Part shown: positions 1 through 11,412 of the stretch, piece after piece
Position numbering within the stretch: position 1 is the first letter of the stretch
Layout: every line of letters starts with the position of its first letter
Source of the DNA: Nymphaea colorata
Lineage: Eukaryota; Streptophyta; Magnoliopsida; Nymphaeales; Nymphaeaceae
Assembly: GCF_008831285.2 (NCBI RefSeq)
Contig: NC_045138.2
Coordinates: 20,681,934 to 20,745,933, forward strand
Direction of reading: 5' to 3'
DNA length: 64,000 nt
The notes under the pieces: model-generated
Database searches by the model: none
What the model saw: only the letters and a program-made list of their open reading frames with translations
Told to the model about the DNA's origin: nothing
Made by a program: the position numbers and the translations under genes

Positions 1-1
1 C

Positions 2-1998
2 TTTTGCTGGTCTCCAGACGCGGATGAGGTTTTCACAAATCTAAAGCACCTCCTATCAACCTCTCCCATCCTTGCTTACCTAGACTTTAATAGTGAATTT
101 GTGTTGGAGACAAATGCATCAGAGCGGGGCATCGGGGTGGTCTTAACTCAAAACGAGCATCCAATCGCATACATGAGCGAAGCATTAGGCCCTCGTAATG
201 CCGGCTTAACCACCTATGAAAAGGAGTTGATGGCCGTCCTCTCCGCAGTGACGCGTTGGCAACATTATTTGAAAGGAGCCCACTTCATGATCAAGACGGA
301 CCATCACAGTTTACAATTCCTCTTGGATCAGAAGGTTCATACAAACTTGCAACGAAAGAGTGTCTCTCGCTTGATGGGGTTGAATTTCTCTATCGCATAT
401 CGAAAGGGCTTCGACAACAAGGCAGCCGATGCTCTATCGCGCTTCACGAAGGTAACCAAGGCTGAAATTCCAACTACAAACGAGGTGCGCGCTATTTCAT
501 CAGTCATTCCAGCCTGGAAAGCTTCGATTGAGAAAAGTTATCTTGGAGATACCAAGACAACTCAAATCAAGGAGGAATTATTAATTACCCCCGATGGCAG
601 ACCAAATTTCAAGCTGCAACAAGGTCTGTTGAGGTACAAGAGCTGTTTTTATATAGGTTGTTCTGGAAATCTTCGTCACGAGATCATTCAGCAATTACAC
701 TACGCGGCAGTCGGAGGGCACTCAGGTAGGTTAGCAACTTACAAACAAATCAAAAGGCATTTTTATTGGCCTGGCCTCAAGAAGGAAGTTAGGCATTGCT
801 AACTGTGACACATGTCAACGATGCAAATCAGAAAACGTTGCTAACCCCAGTTTACTTCAGCCCCCACCAATTTCAACAGGCAATTGGAAGGATATTGCAC
901 TTGATTTCATTGAAGGATTGCCAAAATCGCATGGCAAGGATGTGATATTAGTGGTAGTGGATCGATTCTCTAAATACGGCCACTTCATTGCCGTGGCGCA
1001 TCCGTTCACTGCCATTCAAGTGGCAAAAGCTCTCTTCGACAACGTGTTCAAACACCATGGCTTTCCCGAAACAATAGTCTCAGACCGAGACAAGTTCTTC
1101 ACCAGCAATATGTGGCGTGAGCTCTTCAAAACTTTTGGCACCCAGCTGGCCCTTAGCTCAACATACCATCCCCAATCCGATGGCCAAACAGAAAGACTCA
1201 ATCAATGCCTCGAACATTATCTAAGAGCGATGTGTTTCAATCGTCAATCGACCTGGCACTTGGAGCATTTGGTTATCACTAGCTGAATTCTGGTACAATA
1301 GTTCCTACCACACTGCCATCAAGAGCTCACCATTCGAGGTGGTTTATGGTTACTCACCACCTCCCATTCTCGGAATTCGAGACGAACAGCCTTCGGTGGC
1401 CGTGGTTGCAGATTATACCACCAAACATGCTCAAACGGTGCGTTTATTATCTAAATCTCTCGCTCAAGCCCAGAATCGCATGAAGATTCAAGCTGAACGA
1501 AGTGAGAGGGAGTTCGCTGTAGGAGATTGGGTGTTCTTAAAGCTCCAACCTTACAGGCAAAGCTCACTGGCAATCCGTACCAACCTCAAGCTTGCAGCCA
1601 AATATTATGGACCCTTCTGTGTCCTAGGTAGGATAGGATCGGTGGCTTACAAACTTGATCTACTTCCGTCCTGTGCAATTCACCCAGTTTTTCATGTGTC
1701 CTTACTTAAGCTATGAGTTGGAGAAGGGCAGGTACCGATCACTACATCACTTGTCACTGATAAGGATGGTCTAATCCGATCAGAACTAGAGGCAATATTG
1801 GTTCGCCGTTTGGTGAAGCGTAACAATGCGGCAGTGGGCCAAGTACTTGTCAAATGGGCCAACTTACATGATGATGAGGCGACATGGGAGGATTATAATG
1901 CAATTAAGGCTCAATTCCCCATCATATCAGAAATGAATCACACTGCTATTCTTGAGGACAATAACAGTTCCAAGGGAGGTCGAGTGTCACGACCTTAA
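2..1998 (+). pseudogene. Broken Ty3/gypsy pol (RNase H, integrase, chromodomain), 5' end outside window
   Basis: This once encoded the enzymes that copy and insert the element. RNase H is seen from about 90 to 455 (SKALGPRN-like, KTDHHSLQFLL and ADALSR motifs). The integrase HHCC finger spans about 700-835, the D,D-E core about 900-1210 (VSDRDKFF; HPQSDGQTERLNQ), the GPY/F module about 1600-1700, and the chromodomain 1786-1910. The frame is broken at least three times. There is a shift near 795-801, between the two halves of the zinc finger, and a second near 1255-1290, after the core. An in-frame TGA lies at 1714-1716, before the chromodomain. A normally conserved Trp in RNase H after LQRK is also changed. 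The copy is therefore not autonomous. Confidence 0.9.
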
Positions 1999-2230
1999 CC
2001 GAAGGTCTCTATCGTGGCATCATGGCAACAAGGCGTCATGGTCTTAGTTAGTGTTCAGTCTGTTAGTGGGTCTGCCACGATCCATGTTTTGAGGCCTCCA
2101 CTTCTGCTAGAGAAGTTATAAGGCCCTTAGTTGTTAATGGAATGATATGCTTTTTATCTCAATTCTTCCTCTCCTCTTCCGTCTCCTCCCTCCTACTCTG
2201 CTCTCTCTCTTCCTCAAGACTCTGTTTACA
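1985..2230 (+). repeat. 3' LTR of the chromovirus (right end tentative)
   Basis: It starts TGTCACGACC directly after the pol stop and a purine run. A TATA-like ataag motif lies near 2115-2121. A T/C-rich tract follows, as in LTR R/U5 regions, and the block can end at TTTACA (2230). The upstream LTR is outside the window, so neither LTR identity nor a target-site duplication can be checked. Confidence 0.55.
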
Positions 2231-3595
2231 ACCAGACCAGACTGTAACAAAAACCCCATTATAGAAAAATTGATCAGCAAACGATAATAGGGGAGGGAGA
2301 GAGAGAGGAAAAGACCTGGATGGAGTAGAAGATGGCGATGGCGGATAGCAGGAGGATACCCAAATCTCTGGGTTGTCAGCGAGAGAGACAACGAGGGGAT
2401 TGAGGCAGCAACAGGGTGAGGAGAGAGACAGAGAGAAAAAAGATTAGTTACACAGGAGGAGAGTGAGGGCGAGAGGGACGACTGATGCGTCTGATCTGAG
2501 GCAGCAGCAATGGTTTCCCGAATAGTCTTCAACGTCACAAAAGATTTTTCTACGTCTAATGAAACGTGCCCTTAGGTATATATATCAGACCTTAATGAGC
2601 CGAAAAGACAATATTTTGCATTAAGACCCTTGCAAGAGCTGTTCTTATGCACACATTTTCTTAACTCTTATTGGGCTTTGTATTTTTAAATATTTCATAT
2701 TTATTCATACGGTTGGATTTATGACAAATTAATAACAAAAAGACCATCCAACACAACAATGAAATGAATATATATATATATATATATATTGAATGGTAAC
2801 TATGCTTTTTAAGAGTTACCCTGCCACCTAATTAAAATTGTTAAATCGATTATGTCGAGAGAAAAACTATAAGAAAAAAAGTGATGGGCATTTTGGTTAT
2901 TTAATATTACATAGTACATTTTTATCCTTGTTATATATATATATAAAGAGAGCATAAATCGATGTTAAAGAGCATCGTTTCCGAATAACTAAAATCTAAA
3001 CATTTGTTGCTAAAAAGAGCATAAATCGATGTTAAAGCTATTATAAACGGTCGATGTATCATAAGCCTCGGCCAATGCCAATTTGTAGACTGTTCTTTAG
3101 CGATAAATTCTTAAATTTTATATATATATATATATATACACACACTAAAACCCCTCTCAAAATTTAGACATTATGATTCCGGCTAATGCGTATAGACATA
3201 AACTGTCGAATAAGAGCAAGAACATTTGGAGCATTTCATTTAATTTCCTCAAATGCCTCTCTCAACAGCGCATATATAGGTTTTCTTTTGCATGATGAAG
3301 AAGTGCTTCCGAGCATTACCCTTTCCACAAGTGGGGACTCAACCAACCTCTGGTGTTATTCTGGAGGAGCAGCAGCAGGAAAAGCATTTTTTTTCTCTCT
3401 CTAATCCTTGCAGAGCGAATGACTGATCAACTCTACTCGTTTCAGCGCGTTCTCCCAACCATAGACTCCACGCATTTTGCAATTATACTGGGGGTATTAC
3501 AGCACCATTTTGGACGTGTGCTGCATAACAGAGATGATTTTCCTGCTTAATTTCCTTAATTTCTTTGCTGTTTTAAAGAGTAATCTTTAAATTAG
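2231..3595. other. Gene-free, AT-rich spacer
   Basis: I see no gene. The first 300 bases are purine-rich (GA runs). After that come several TA microsatellites (about 2768-2789, 2931-2945 and 3120-3138). The 22-base phrase agagcataaatcgatgttaa(ag) occurs twice, at about 2949 and 3017, which suggests a small degenerate duplication. Confidence 0.6.
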
Positions 3596-3844
3596 GTCGC
3601 CTTATTTGTCAGGAGAAAGATACGACTGAAGCGGAGGCAGGGTTCGGCTGGTCCCCTCATATACAGAGGAGAATTCATCAATGGTGCTCCTGAAAGGCAA
3701 CGGCAGCTGCCATCGACGGCGATATGGGACCAAATAGAAGGTAGGGATAGTAATCTTTTTCAGGTCACACAGAGAGCTGTTGTACTTGTACCACCCCATG
3801 AATTGGTTCTTTCTTTACAGACAAGTCACAAACAGCGAGAGTGA
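3596..3844 (+). other. Open frame of 82 codons without ATG, unassigned
   Basis: The frame opens just after attag (acceptor-like) at 3591-3595 and stays open to TGA at 3842. It contains no Met codon, and its composition is less AT-rich than its surroundings. I do not recognise the product. It could be a leftover internal or last exon, or chance. Nothing nearby completes a gene. Confidence 0.2.
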
Positions 3845-3924
3845 GAAAATTTAAAGATCTAAAGCCACATTGGACCAAAGATCATCAGATGCCTTTTTAC
3901 AGATTTTCAAATGTGTCCCCCGGA

Positions 3925-4345
3925 CAACAATAAAGCCATACCAAATCCCATCATGGATTTAATATTCTTTTCTTCCAATGACACCCAAGAAAAAAACAGA
4001 AACGGAAGAAAGACACCCAATAATTTGCTTAATCAGCCAGTACAAGAATGCCAAATGTCATCCATAATTTATGTTTTAAGTCATTTTAAATATTTGAAAG
4101 TTTCTAATTAATTTTAATTATTCAATGTAATTTTTATTCTTAAGAAATATATAATAGCAGATTTTGCAGCTGTTTGCTACAATAAAAGGTTCCAAAAACA
4201 ATAGGTAAAGTGAACTGTTTGCTACAAAGGCAGCATCGTCATATACAGTGGCAACTATTTTCTAAACGATCTGCACTGTAGGTTGTCCCAAGAGTTTTAA
4301 ATGAATAAAATGAGCAAGAAACAAAGTAAAAGGCAAAGGAGCGCT
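3925..4345 (+). repeat. Block P, copy A of a permuted inverted duplication
   Basis: Its reverse complement recurs at 18796-19229, matching base for base over long runs. Both copies share the GAATATT...ATGGGATTTGG boundary region at one end and AGGCAAAGGAGCGC at the other. Copy B has one extra insertion of about 16 bases near 18970-18986. The homology stops abruptly at ggagcgc (4345) on the right and near 3925 on the left. I recognise no gene in this block. Confidence 0.85.
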
Positions 4346-4689
4346 GTTTCTTTTTTCTTTTCCTTAACTTTTTTTGTTATTGACAAGATTTACCCTTTCT
4401 CTTTCGGTTTTTCATTTGTCCTTTGTTGCAATATTCCTCAGACAATTAGCAACATTATCTGTCTTTCTTCTATTTTCCCCGTCTTTGTTAGCTCTTTTCT
4501 GACCTTGCATTCACCAACACAGCTAATTACCAAATGGCAATAGATTTTCCTCCATGCTTGTTTAAACAAACTTCCATTCCTTTAAACTCCCTCCACAGTT
4601 GGGAATCTTAAGGAATAACAAGCAAATGAAATATTATTAACAGTCAGAACCGCAAAGCGCCATCAATATGCATACCTCAACGGCACTGA
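4346..4689. other. Spacer between blocks P and Q, copy A only
   Basis: This stretch of 344 bases is T-rich at first, then ordinary. It has no counterpart in copy B, where blocks P and Q are separated by a different 92 bases (19230-19321). No gene seen. Confidence 0.6.
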
Positions 4690-5204
4690 TTTTGTCTGCC
4701 CAAGATATATAATTTTCTATATAATTTATAAAATACAGCACATGATAGCTAAACATGTTAATAGCAAGAAGAAAAATATAAACTTAACCCAATCAATGTA
4801 ACTGAAAAAATTATAGCTTCTGCCGCGGCTTTATGCCATTTCTTACATAAAAAAAAGATTTTAAAATAGTTTAAATTAAATAATTATTTACTATTCAATT
4901 TGAAAAAAAATGTCCGTACGCATTTAAACGTTTCGTTGGGGCAAATCGAATTTCCTTTTTCCTGCCCGTTAAACGTGAGTTGAAGAAAATGTCCGTTGGA
5001 CGATTTTTCCGTGAAATTTCGGATCAACTTTCCCGTTCGATGAAAAAGCCCGTTAGGGCTGGCATGGTGTGCGTCGCCTTGTGCCGCAGCCGCCGTCCTC
5101 CTCCTTGCAGCTTCCTTCTCCCTCCTCTAGTCCTGCATGGGTGAGCGGAACCGGGTCGGCGGTAAACAGTTTTCACCCGGCGACGTCTGCTCAGTGTGCC
5201 GGCT

Positions 5205-5352
5205 GCCGTGAAGTCTTCCAAGCTCGTCCGGAAGCCTGCTTCAAAAGAGATTGTTTAAGAAGGCGCTGGAGCTCTTCGTGTTCTGCGAAGCTTTTGTTCC
5301 TCTCATCGTCTTCTTCACCAGCGGAAAGCTCTGAGATTTTCATCTACTGCAG
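5205..5352 (+). pseudogene. Decayed MADS-box first exon (copy A)
   Basis: Reading from 5245, the sequence gives KRLFKKALELFVFCEAF, then VPLIVFFTSGKL, then a TGA at 5332. This lines up with the core of the plant MADS domain (GLFKKAxELSVLCDAEVALIVFSSTGKL). The Leu-Phe-Lys-Lys-Ala, Cys-Asp/Glu-Ala, Leu-Ile-Val-Phe and Gly-Lys-Leu positions are all kept. The part upstream of KR, normally RQVTFSKRR, is shortened and out of frame. A splice-donor-like CTGCAG/GTTCCT follows at 5352/5353, where MADS genes usually end exon 1. MADS proteins bind CArG boxes in DNA. This copy cannot encode one, and I found no K-box exons downstream. The subfamily is not decidable, though SVP-like is possible. Confidence 0.8.
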
Positions 5353-6584
5353 GTTCCTCTCCCCCCACTCCCTCTCCTGCAATGAATTAGATAGATTGTG
5401 TTCTGTCCTGCTATTTCCTTGTCCTATTTCTCCTTTCTTACGTTGTTCAGGTTGGATAGATTTGAGCGATCTTTTCCTCGCTTTCATCTCCGAAGTTGAG
5501 GGTCTTCTATTCCTGCCACTAGTTGCGGACGATTTTAATCCATAGGCATCCGCTTTTTTTTTTTTTGTTTCGTGAGATTGAGATTCCCTGATTTCCTTTG
5601 TTTTTTTGTTTTTCATGGTCGTGTTTTTTAAGGGCTTTTATTTTCTGACCCGAGAATGGTATATTCGTTTTCTGCCGACCGTTTACGGCCTTACACTCTG
5701 TTCCAGGAATGAAACCCTGCAGGGTTTTCTTTTAATAGAATTTGGCAGCAGAACATGGTTTGGCAGTGTCTTAGACATGAGCCGATAAGCCATGTTTTGC
5801 CATACTTGAAGCACTGTTGTAAGGACGATTCCTAAATCGCAAATGCAGGCTGTTTTTATGGTTGAGAAATTTTTACATTGAAGGTGCGGTTAGGAGCTTG
5901 GCAGCACAGTTGGTATGTTTTCTTGTTTCAAGTTCTGTTTTACGTTCTGACGGTCATTAGTGAAATAGGTTTAGAACGACAGGTTTTGGACTTTCAATTT
6001 TTCTTTTTTGCTGACATTAGACTAAAACCATGTACACCTCGTTCTAACTTCAAAATGAGCGTTTTTTGAACTAGCTGTGATGCTCCAAAAAGATTCGTAA
6101 CATGGATTTGGCATCACTCAAGCATCTTAAAATTTTACTTATGAATATTGGTATCTCCGAAGAAAAGAAGAAGAAGAAGGAAAATGAAGGCCAACTTCTT
6201 GGGAATTAATTGATAGGAACTCGAATGTTAGAACCAAAACACCATTTGGTTCCAATCAGTATTTTCAAATACATTGTTCACTTCAGTATGGTCTAAGTTG
6301 TAACTGGTGTTTTCTAATAACATCCTATTAGTGGATTTCTGCTAATGAGAAGACCACTTCAATGCTTGACAAGGATAAGCTCGCAGACTGCTCTTATGCT
6401 AGATCTTTCATATGTGTGTATATGTAGATCTTGTGTTTGCCATTGTAGGGAAGCTTTTTCCACAACTTTTGGTGATATTCAATTATATTTTGCATTCTTT
6501 ATTTTCTTGGTGACTTGGCATTGGTGCCTTTCATTGAGTTTCATTGTAGGTTTGCATATGTCACTATTGTGACTCACATTTTTA

Positions 6585-6596
6585 TGGTATCAGAGC
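6585..6596 (+). other. tRNA-Met primer-binding-like site in block Q (copy A)
   Basis: TGGTATCAGAGC matches the usual plant Ty1/copia primer-binding site complementary to initiator tRNA-Met. It follows CTCACATTTTTA. This suggests that part of block Q derives from an LTR retrotransposon leader, but no coding domain or matching LTR pair is visible. Confidence 0.45.
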
Positions 6597-7029
6597 TCTG
6601 GTTTGGGCTTTGATTTGCTGATTGTGGATACAGCTTTTTTGTTGGTTCATAAATGTGGTGTTCACCAACTATTGGTGAAATTATTGAAGCTACATGTTGT
6701 CGATGGACCAAACTTTTGTGCAATCTAAACCTGGTCGTTTGTTTAGGGAGGGAATGTGCTTTACCCAATTGTTTGAAACTTCCAATTAGTTGAGGACCTG
6801 ACACTTATGAGAACCCTTCACCCTTAAACCAACATTTTGTTTTGTACCCTACTTTGATAGGAGAGCCGATGTAGTTCATTCTTCTACCCAACAAATCCAT
6901 TTGGTTTCGTAGACACTCCTCTCTTTAGGCGGGCGAGAGTTTCTACTTCTAGGTGATATACCATTTGATGCCAATAAGCTTTTTGAAAGTGAAAATTTTT
7001 AATTTTACCTAAAAACATTTAAAAAATGT

Positions 7030-8094
7030 TTTCTCACATAATGATATACCTTCATCTTATTCTTAATACCTCCTCGAACAGAAGGATTTTGTTGCCAATC
7101 ATTAGAAGAGGAAATCTGCAAAGATCCTGGATAGGAGCAGTGAAGAAAAATTCAATGAAGCTGAGAAAGTCATGACTATGAAAGGCTATTGACTTAAGTG
7201 ATCAAGCGTCTGCAAGGATTTATCAAGAAAATATCTTAGGAGAGAAGCCATAATGCCTTTTAAAATATTGGCAGGTAGCAAAATGAGAGTTGAGAGATCG
7301 GCTCGGGGCTTGTGTGGCCGTTCTTCTGAGTCAGTAATCGAGAGTACCGGGTAGGCATAAAGGTGATTTATGTCTATTCCACGAAGATGAAGACTTATGA
7401 ACTTTTGACATGTTGAAAACCCCGCAAGGTGAAACAGGTTGGATACATGAAAAAGCTACAGATGACAACTAAAGTGGTGGAGCTCAGTAGTAGCCTTTGG
7501 GGTGGTGAGGGATTCCCTCAAAGGTGAAGGTCGGCCTAAAGAAAAAATCACAAGCAAAAAAAAAAGGGCAAAAAGCCGATTGCAAAAAAAAAAAGAAAAA
7601 AAGCAAGAAAAACGAAAAAGTTGCCTGTCAAGATATGAATTGCATGAATGTTGAACTCCTAGGAATTGAATGTAACAGTCTTTTGTGGATGTACGAGTCT
7701 TGAGTCAATAGTCATTCCTCTTTTTGACTTTCTAAGATGTTGAGAATGATTCTTTTATGTTCATATTTTGAAAATTTAAAGATTTTCATTTTTAGAGATT
7801 CGACAACATTGATGCGAAATGAATCCTAATGCTTGTACAATATTGAGGGTAATTGAAGGACATATAATTTGCACAAGGAGCACTCAAGCTTATGATTTAA
7901 ATCGATGATTTATGGGCTATTTCAAAATAAAAACTTGACATCTTTTGTTATGTTTCCTAGCTTGTTGGACCTGTGAGAACTCCCAACCCCTCTTTGTTCT
8001 TGAAAGATGTCGTTTTCTTATTACCAAAACGGCTACCCCTCAAACATATTCCATTCATATTGAGTGTGATGAAAATTTCATATCGTGTGTTTGC
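7030..8094. other. Spacer, no gene recognised
   Basis: The sequence is purine-rich around 7100-7620, with A-runs at 7550-7615, and AT-rich after that. All frames are short and frequently interrupted. It may be the body of a decayed retroelement whose leader is in block Q, but no domain supports this. Confidence 0.4.
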
Positions 8095-8339
8095 AGTGTT
8101 AGCTGGGCAATGACTTGCATAAAGATAGGTAAACAGTTGTTTGTTTGTGTTTTTTGTTTATTGGCTTGTCATAATTTGGTAGGAAACCAACTCTATGCCT
8201 GTACATTTGAGGCTTGTAGTGTTAGCTGGGCAATGACTTGCATAAAGATAGGTAAACAGTTGTTTGTTTGTGTTTTTTGTTTATTGGCTTGTCATAATTT
8301 GGTAGGAAACCAACTCTATGCCTGTACATTTGAGGCTTG
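8095..8339 (+). repeat. Perfect 123-bp tandem duplication
   Basis: The unit begins AGTGTTAGCTGGGCAATGAC. It occurs at 8095-8217 and again at 8218-8339 with no visible mismatch, so the duplication is recent. Because 123 is a multiple of three, one open frame runs through both units (7945-8340) and repeats a Cys-rich 41-residue piece. I do not think this frame is a gene. Confidence 0.95.
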
Positions 8340-10440
8340 AAACCAGAAATCTCCTAAACTGCATAGATAGAGTTGTTGTTGCTGTAAACTTCTATGTTTC
8401 CCAAGACCTGTTATCCCTTGGGTTTAGCTTATTTGATTGCAGGGAATCTGATTTAACCCAGTGGTTGCAAAGTGATTGCAAATGTATATTGAAAACAAAG
8501 AATTTTTGCTATAAGTTTGTGAGAAAATTACATATATGATTCCTTGCAGCAACCTGACAAGTTTCTAGTAATAAATTAGTCTGTCTTTAACCTGAATTTG
8601 TGATCTCAGTTCTGCTAGTGTATGCATTAGACAACTTAAGTCAGAGTCATGTATGCTTCTTTGGCAGTCTTTCAAATTTGTTGATATTCAGTTCCTGTTT
8701 ACCATAGTCCAATTAGTTTAGAGAGTACAGACTTCAAAGTAGATGTTATTTTGGTTATTTTCTATTTTATGTCTATCATTTAGGGACAAATTAAAGCGTT
8801 TATTTGTCTATCTTACAGCTCCTACATTTTTTTCCAAGTCTCATTTGTTTCCAAGTTGGTGATCACAGGAACTTTTGAAGAAATTAAAGGGCGGATGCAT
8901 CTAGAGAATCTTGCATTTTTGGTCTATCTTAGTACATGTTTCACATCTCGAGAATCGTGCATTTTTTTGAGTCCATCTTAGTATCTGTTTGTTCCCCATA
9001 TTCGGTACGGACTTGCCACTTATTGGACTTTGGTTATAAATTTAAAATTTGGTGTATGGTTTTCACTGGTTTTTATAAAAAATATCATTTTTAAGAGATT
9101 TAACATAAAAACCACACCAAAATTTTGTTGACATTGCCAGGGCATGGTGAAAGTATACCAAAATTACTTCTATTGCCTCTTAGGTAGAATCTGCAACATT
9201 GTTTAGTATTCAAGCGGAATCATTCTCATTAAACTTGTAGTCATTAGTGGAAATGTTTGTACTTGTTTTTTTTTTTTGTGTGCGTGTGGGTGAGGGAGAG
9301 ATTTTATATCTGGTAGTTAATAAGCATAGGGTTCAACTTAGTTAGTGAATGTAGGATTACTTCATTTTCTTGGGGTGTTTTTATTTCACCTTTTTTGGCT
9401 TGAGTTGTTGAATTATTGAGCTTAAAGTGCAAGAAAAGAGAGATTAGATGGATAGAGTAGAAGTCTACTTGTGTTTGATGGTTTAATTGAGTGTTTATTT
9501 CTTGATTTTATTGCGGCTCAGCAGTGATAGGTTGTGGAAGAACAAGATCTTGCAAAGCTGGGATCCTAAAGTTACTTGCTTGAAAAATAAAACTGAACTT
9601 TTTTCATACCTTAGTGTAAATGAGAGAAAGAAGGGTAGAACTGTTTGTGAATAATGTGTTATTAACTAAACTTGCATAGATAGTGAATAATGGGCGGCTC
9701 TTTTTCCTTAGAATTAGTATGATCGTTTTGCAGTTACAGTGGGGTGGGGCTATATGTTGATCAGGCGTCGAGAATATTTTCAAGCCAGTCAACTTTGCGC
9801 CCCAACTGAATTTGACATGTTTACCCTAATCCAAGGCCACCTTGGTTGAACAGGTATTTTGGCAGTTAGGTGGTATTGCCTCTGCATGGGCCATTAAATT
9901 TTCGAAGTTGAGGTTAGGATCTAGACAAGGCACAAAAAAAATCCTTGAGCATTAGGGGTACCTTGCAATTCTACGTGCTTTTCTGAAAATCATTACTCAA
10001 TAGTTGTACTGCTCTTCCTCAAGTTAATATGTTCTTAATCCACAATGCATATGTCACACTTTCCTTTCACCAATGATATCTGCTCAATTGTGTTCCTTGA
10101 GACTGGGCTTTCAAAGTTCAAATATAAGCTAAGCTGTTCTTATATGGTGAAGGTTGCTTATCCTATTCAACACCGTGTTTGGTCTGCTGCTTTGGCGGAT
10201 CTGAAACACGCTCCCCCTTCAAATATCTTCAGTTTCAGTGCTAATAGACTTAATGATTTCATGATTTCACATAGTAGAATACTAATGATGCTGAGCTGAC
10301 CCACAGGTGATCCTAATTTAGCGCAGGAAATTACCTTATATCTTCACTTAGAATGTGATGTAAAGGTTAGTTAAAAGTCTAAATAATTGGATCTCCAACG
10401 AGTAAAAAGATAAGGACAAGAAAGAGAGCATAGTGGTGTT
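8340..10440. other. Spacer, no gene recognised
   Basis: This is AT-rich DNA with only short frames on both strands. A T-run and GT-rich patch lie near 9270-9295. Nothing resembles a known domain. Confidence 0.4.
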
Positions 10441-10450
10441 CTTAAGAGCA

Positions 10451-10945
10451 TTAAGAGCATGAATTGATCTCCTGAACCCATGAACCTCTCAGTATGCTGC
10501 TCTGTAGCATCATGGGCAAAATGTGATGGCTGATAAACTTGTAAGCTGTTTCTCGGTGGCAAGGGTGGGCAAAATGTGATGGCTGATAAACTTGTAAGCT
10601 GTTTCTCGGTGGCAATGGAGACTTACTGGTCATCGGGATGCACATTGCCTAGTTGACGTAATCCATTGATGGTTGAGACCTGTGAAGAAGTCCATTGACC
10701 AGGCGACAGATTGTAGGGTGGCCTGTGAATGGAAGGTGAGTGGTTTATTATATCATGATCATAGCATGGATTTATTTTGAAATAAATACCCAAGCATACA
10801 TACATTATGAAACCCCAAATTATTATTATGTTTTATTGCTTGAACTGTTTTACCATTCTAAAAAGGACCAATGCATTCCTGCTTGATGTTGTTAGCCGCA
10901 TCTTTGAGAGGTTCATGGGTTCAGGAGATCAATTCATGCTCTTAA
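10451..10945. repeat. Fold-back with perfect 41-bp arms
   Basis: The left arm 10451-10491 (starting TTAAGAGCATGAATTGATCT) and the right arm 10905-10945 are exact reverse complements, separated by 413 bases. The arms are not flanked by an obvious target-site duplication. Just left of the arm, ttaagagca is itself repeated (10442-10459). Confidence 0.9.
10514..10618 (+). repeat. 53-bp tandem duplication inside the fold-back
   Basis: The unit starting GGGCAAAATGTGATGGCTGA is present twice (10514 and 10567) and is nearly identical. The two units differ only at the ends. Confidence 0.92.
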
Positions 10946-11148
10946 GAATGCTAGCAGAATTAGTCCCTTGGTGGAAAAGGGGCCTCAGAAGTGTCTTGCA
11001 ATAGTCATTTTGAATACAACATGCATGTGTGGTATTAACCTTTTTTTTTAGGCTTATTGTGTAGAAAACGAACGGTACAACAAAGCAGGAGGTAGGAACT
11101 GGAAGTCTGGAACTATATTGGTGCACTAGATGAATGGTTGAAGGTGCT

Positions 11149-11172
11149 TTCTCTCTCTCTCTCTCTCTCTCT
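11149..11172. repeat. CT dinucleotide microsatellite
   Basis: A run of about eleven CT units interrupts otherwise mixed sequence. Confidence 0.95.
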
Positions 11173-11412
11173 TTTGATACTCATTGGTGGGTTTAGGATG
11201 TGGGCAATCGTAGAGCCATGTTAAGTTTTTAATCAACATACATGGCCCTCCTCCTCCCCTTAGTCACAGCAAGTTCAACAATCTCCCTGGGGGATATAGA
11301 GAAAACAATATTGAACTATCTAAAGTTAAGCAGAAAGGATGATGACATGTTAAAGCTAGGTGGCGCACTGATGTAATTCAGATTGAACTACAGGCAGCTA
11401 AGCCGCAATTGT

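Larger units (their letters stand above)
1..2230 (+). mobile_element. Ty3/gypsy chromovirus, 3' part with downstream LTR
   Basis: The window opens inside the polyprotein of a long terminal repeat retrotransposon. In order it shows the end of reverse transcriptase, RNase H, an integrase zinc finger and core, a GPY/F-type module and a chromodomain. After the coding region comes a short purine-rich stretch and then TGTCACGACC at 1985, which is a typical LTR start. The order RT-RNaseH-integrase defines Ty3/gypsy, and the chromodomain places it among the chromoviruses; I could not fix the clade (Reina or Tekay type). The 5' LTR, gag and protease lie outside the window. The right border at 2230 is only a candidate, chosen because the sequence there ends TTTACA. 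Confidence 0.88.
4690..7029 (+). repeat. Block Q, copy A of a permuted inverted duplication
   Basis: The block is about 2.34 kb, and its reverse complement is at 19322-21664 with very high identity. Small differences include a 20-base extra piece in copy B (AAGCTTG... near 21510) and about 20 bases near 6740 that B lacks. It contains a GC-rich decayed MADS-box exon (5205-5352) followed by intron-like DNA. A tRNA-Met primer-binding-like site lies at 6585-6596. The homology ends sharply at tttgtctg (4690) and at aaaaaatgtt (7029). Confidence 0.9.

Noticed and set aside
2134-2538. 134-codon minus-strand frame rich in Ser/Leu
   Set aside because: It is produced by a GA/CT-biased tract at and beyond the LTR; it is low-complexity and shows no domain.
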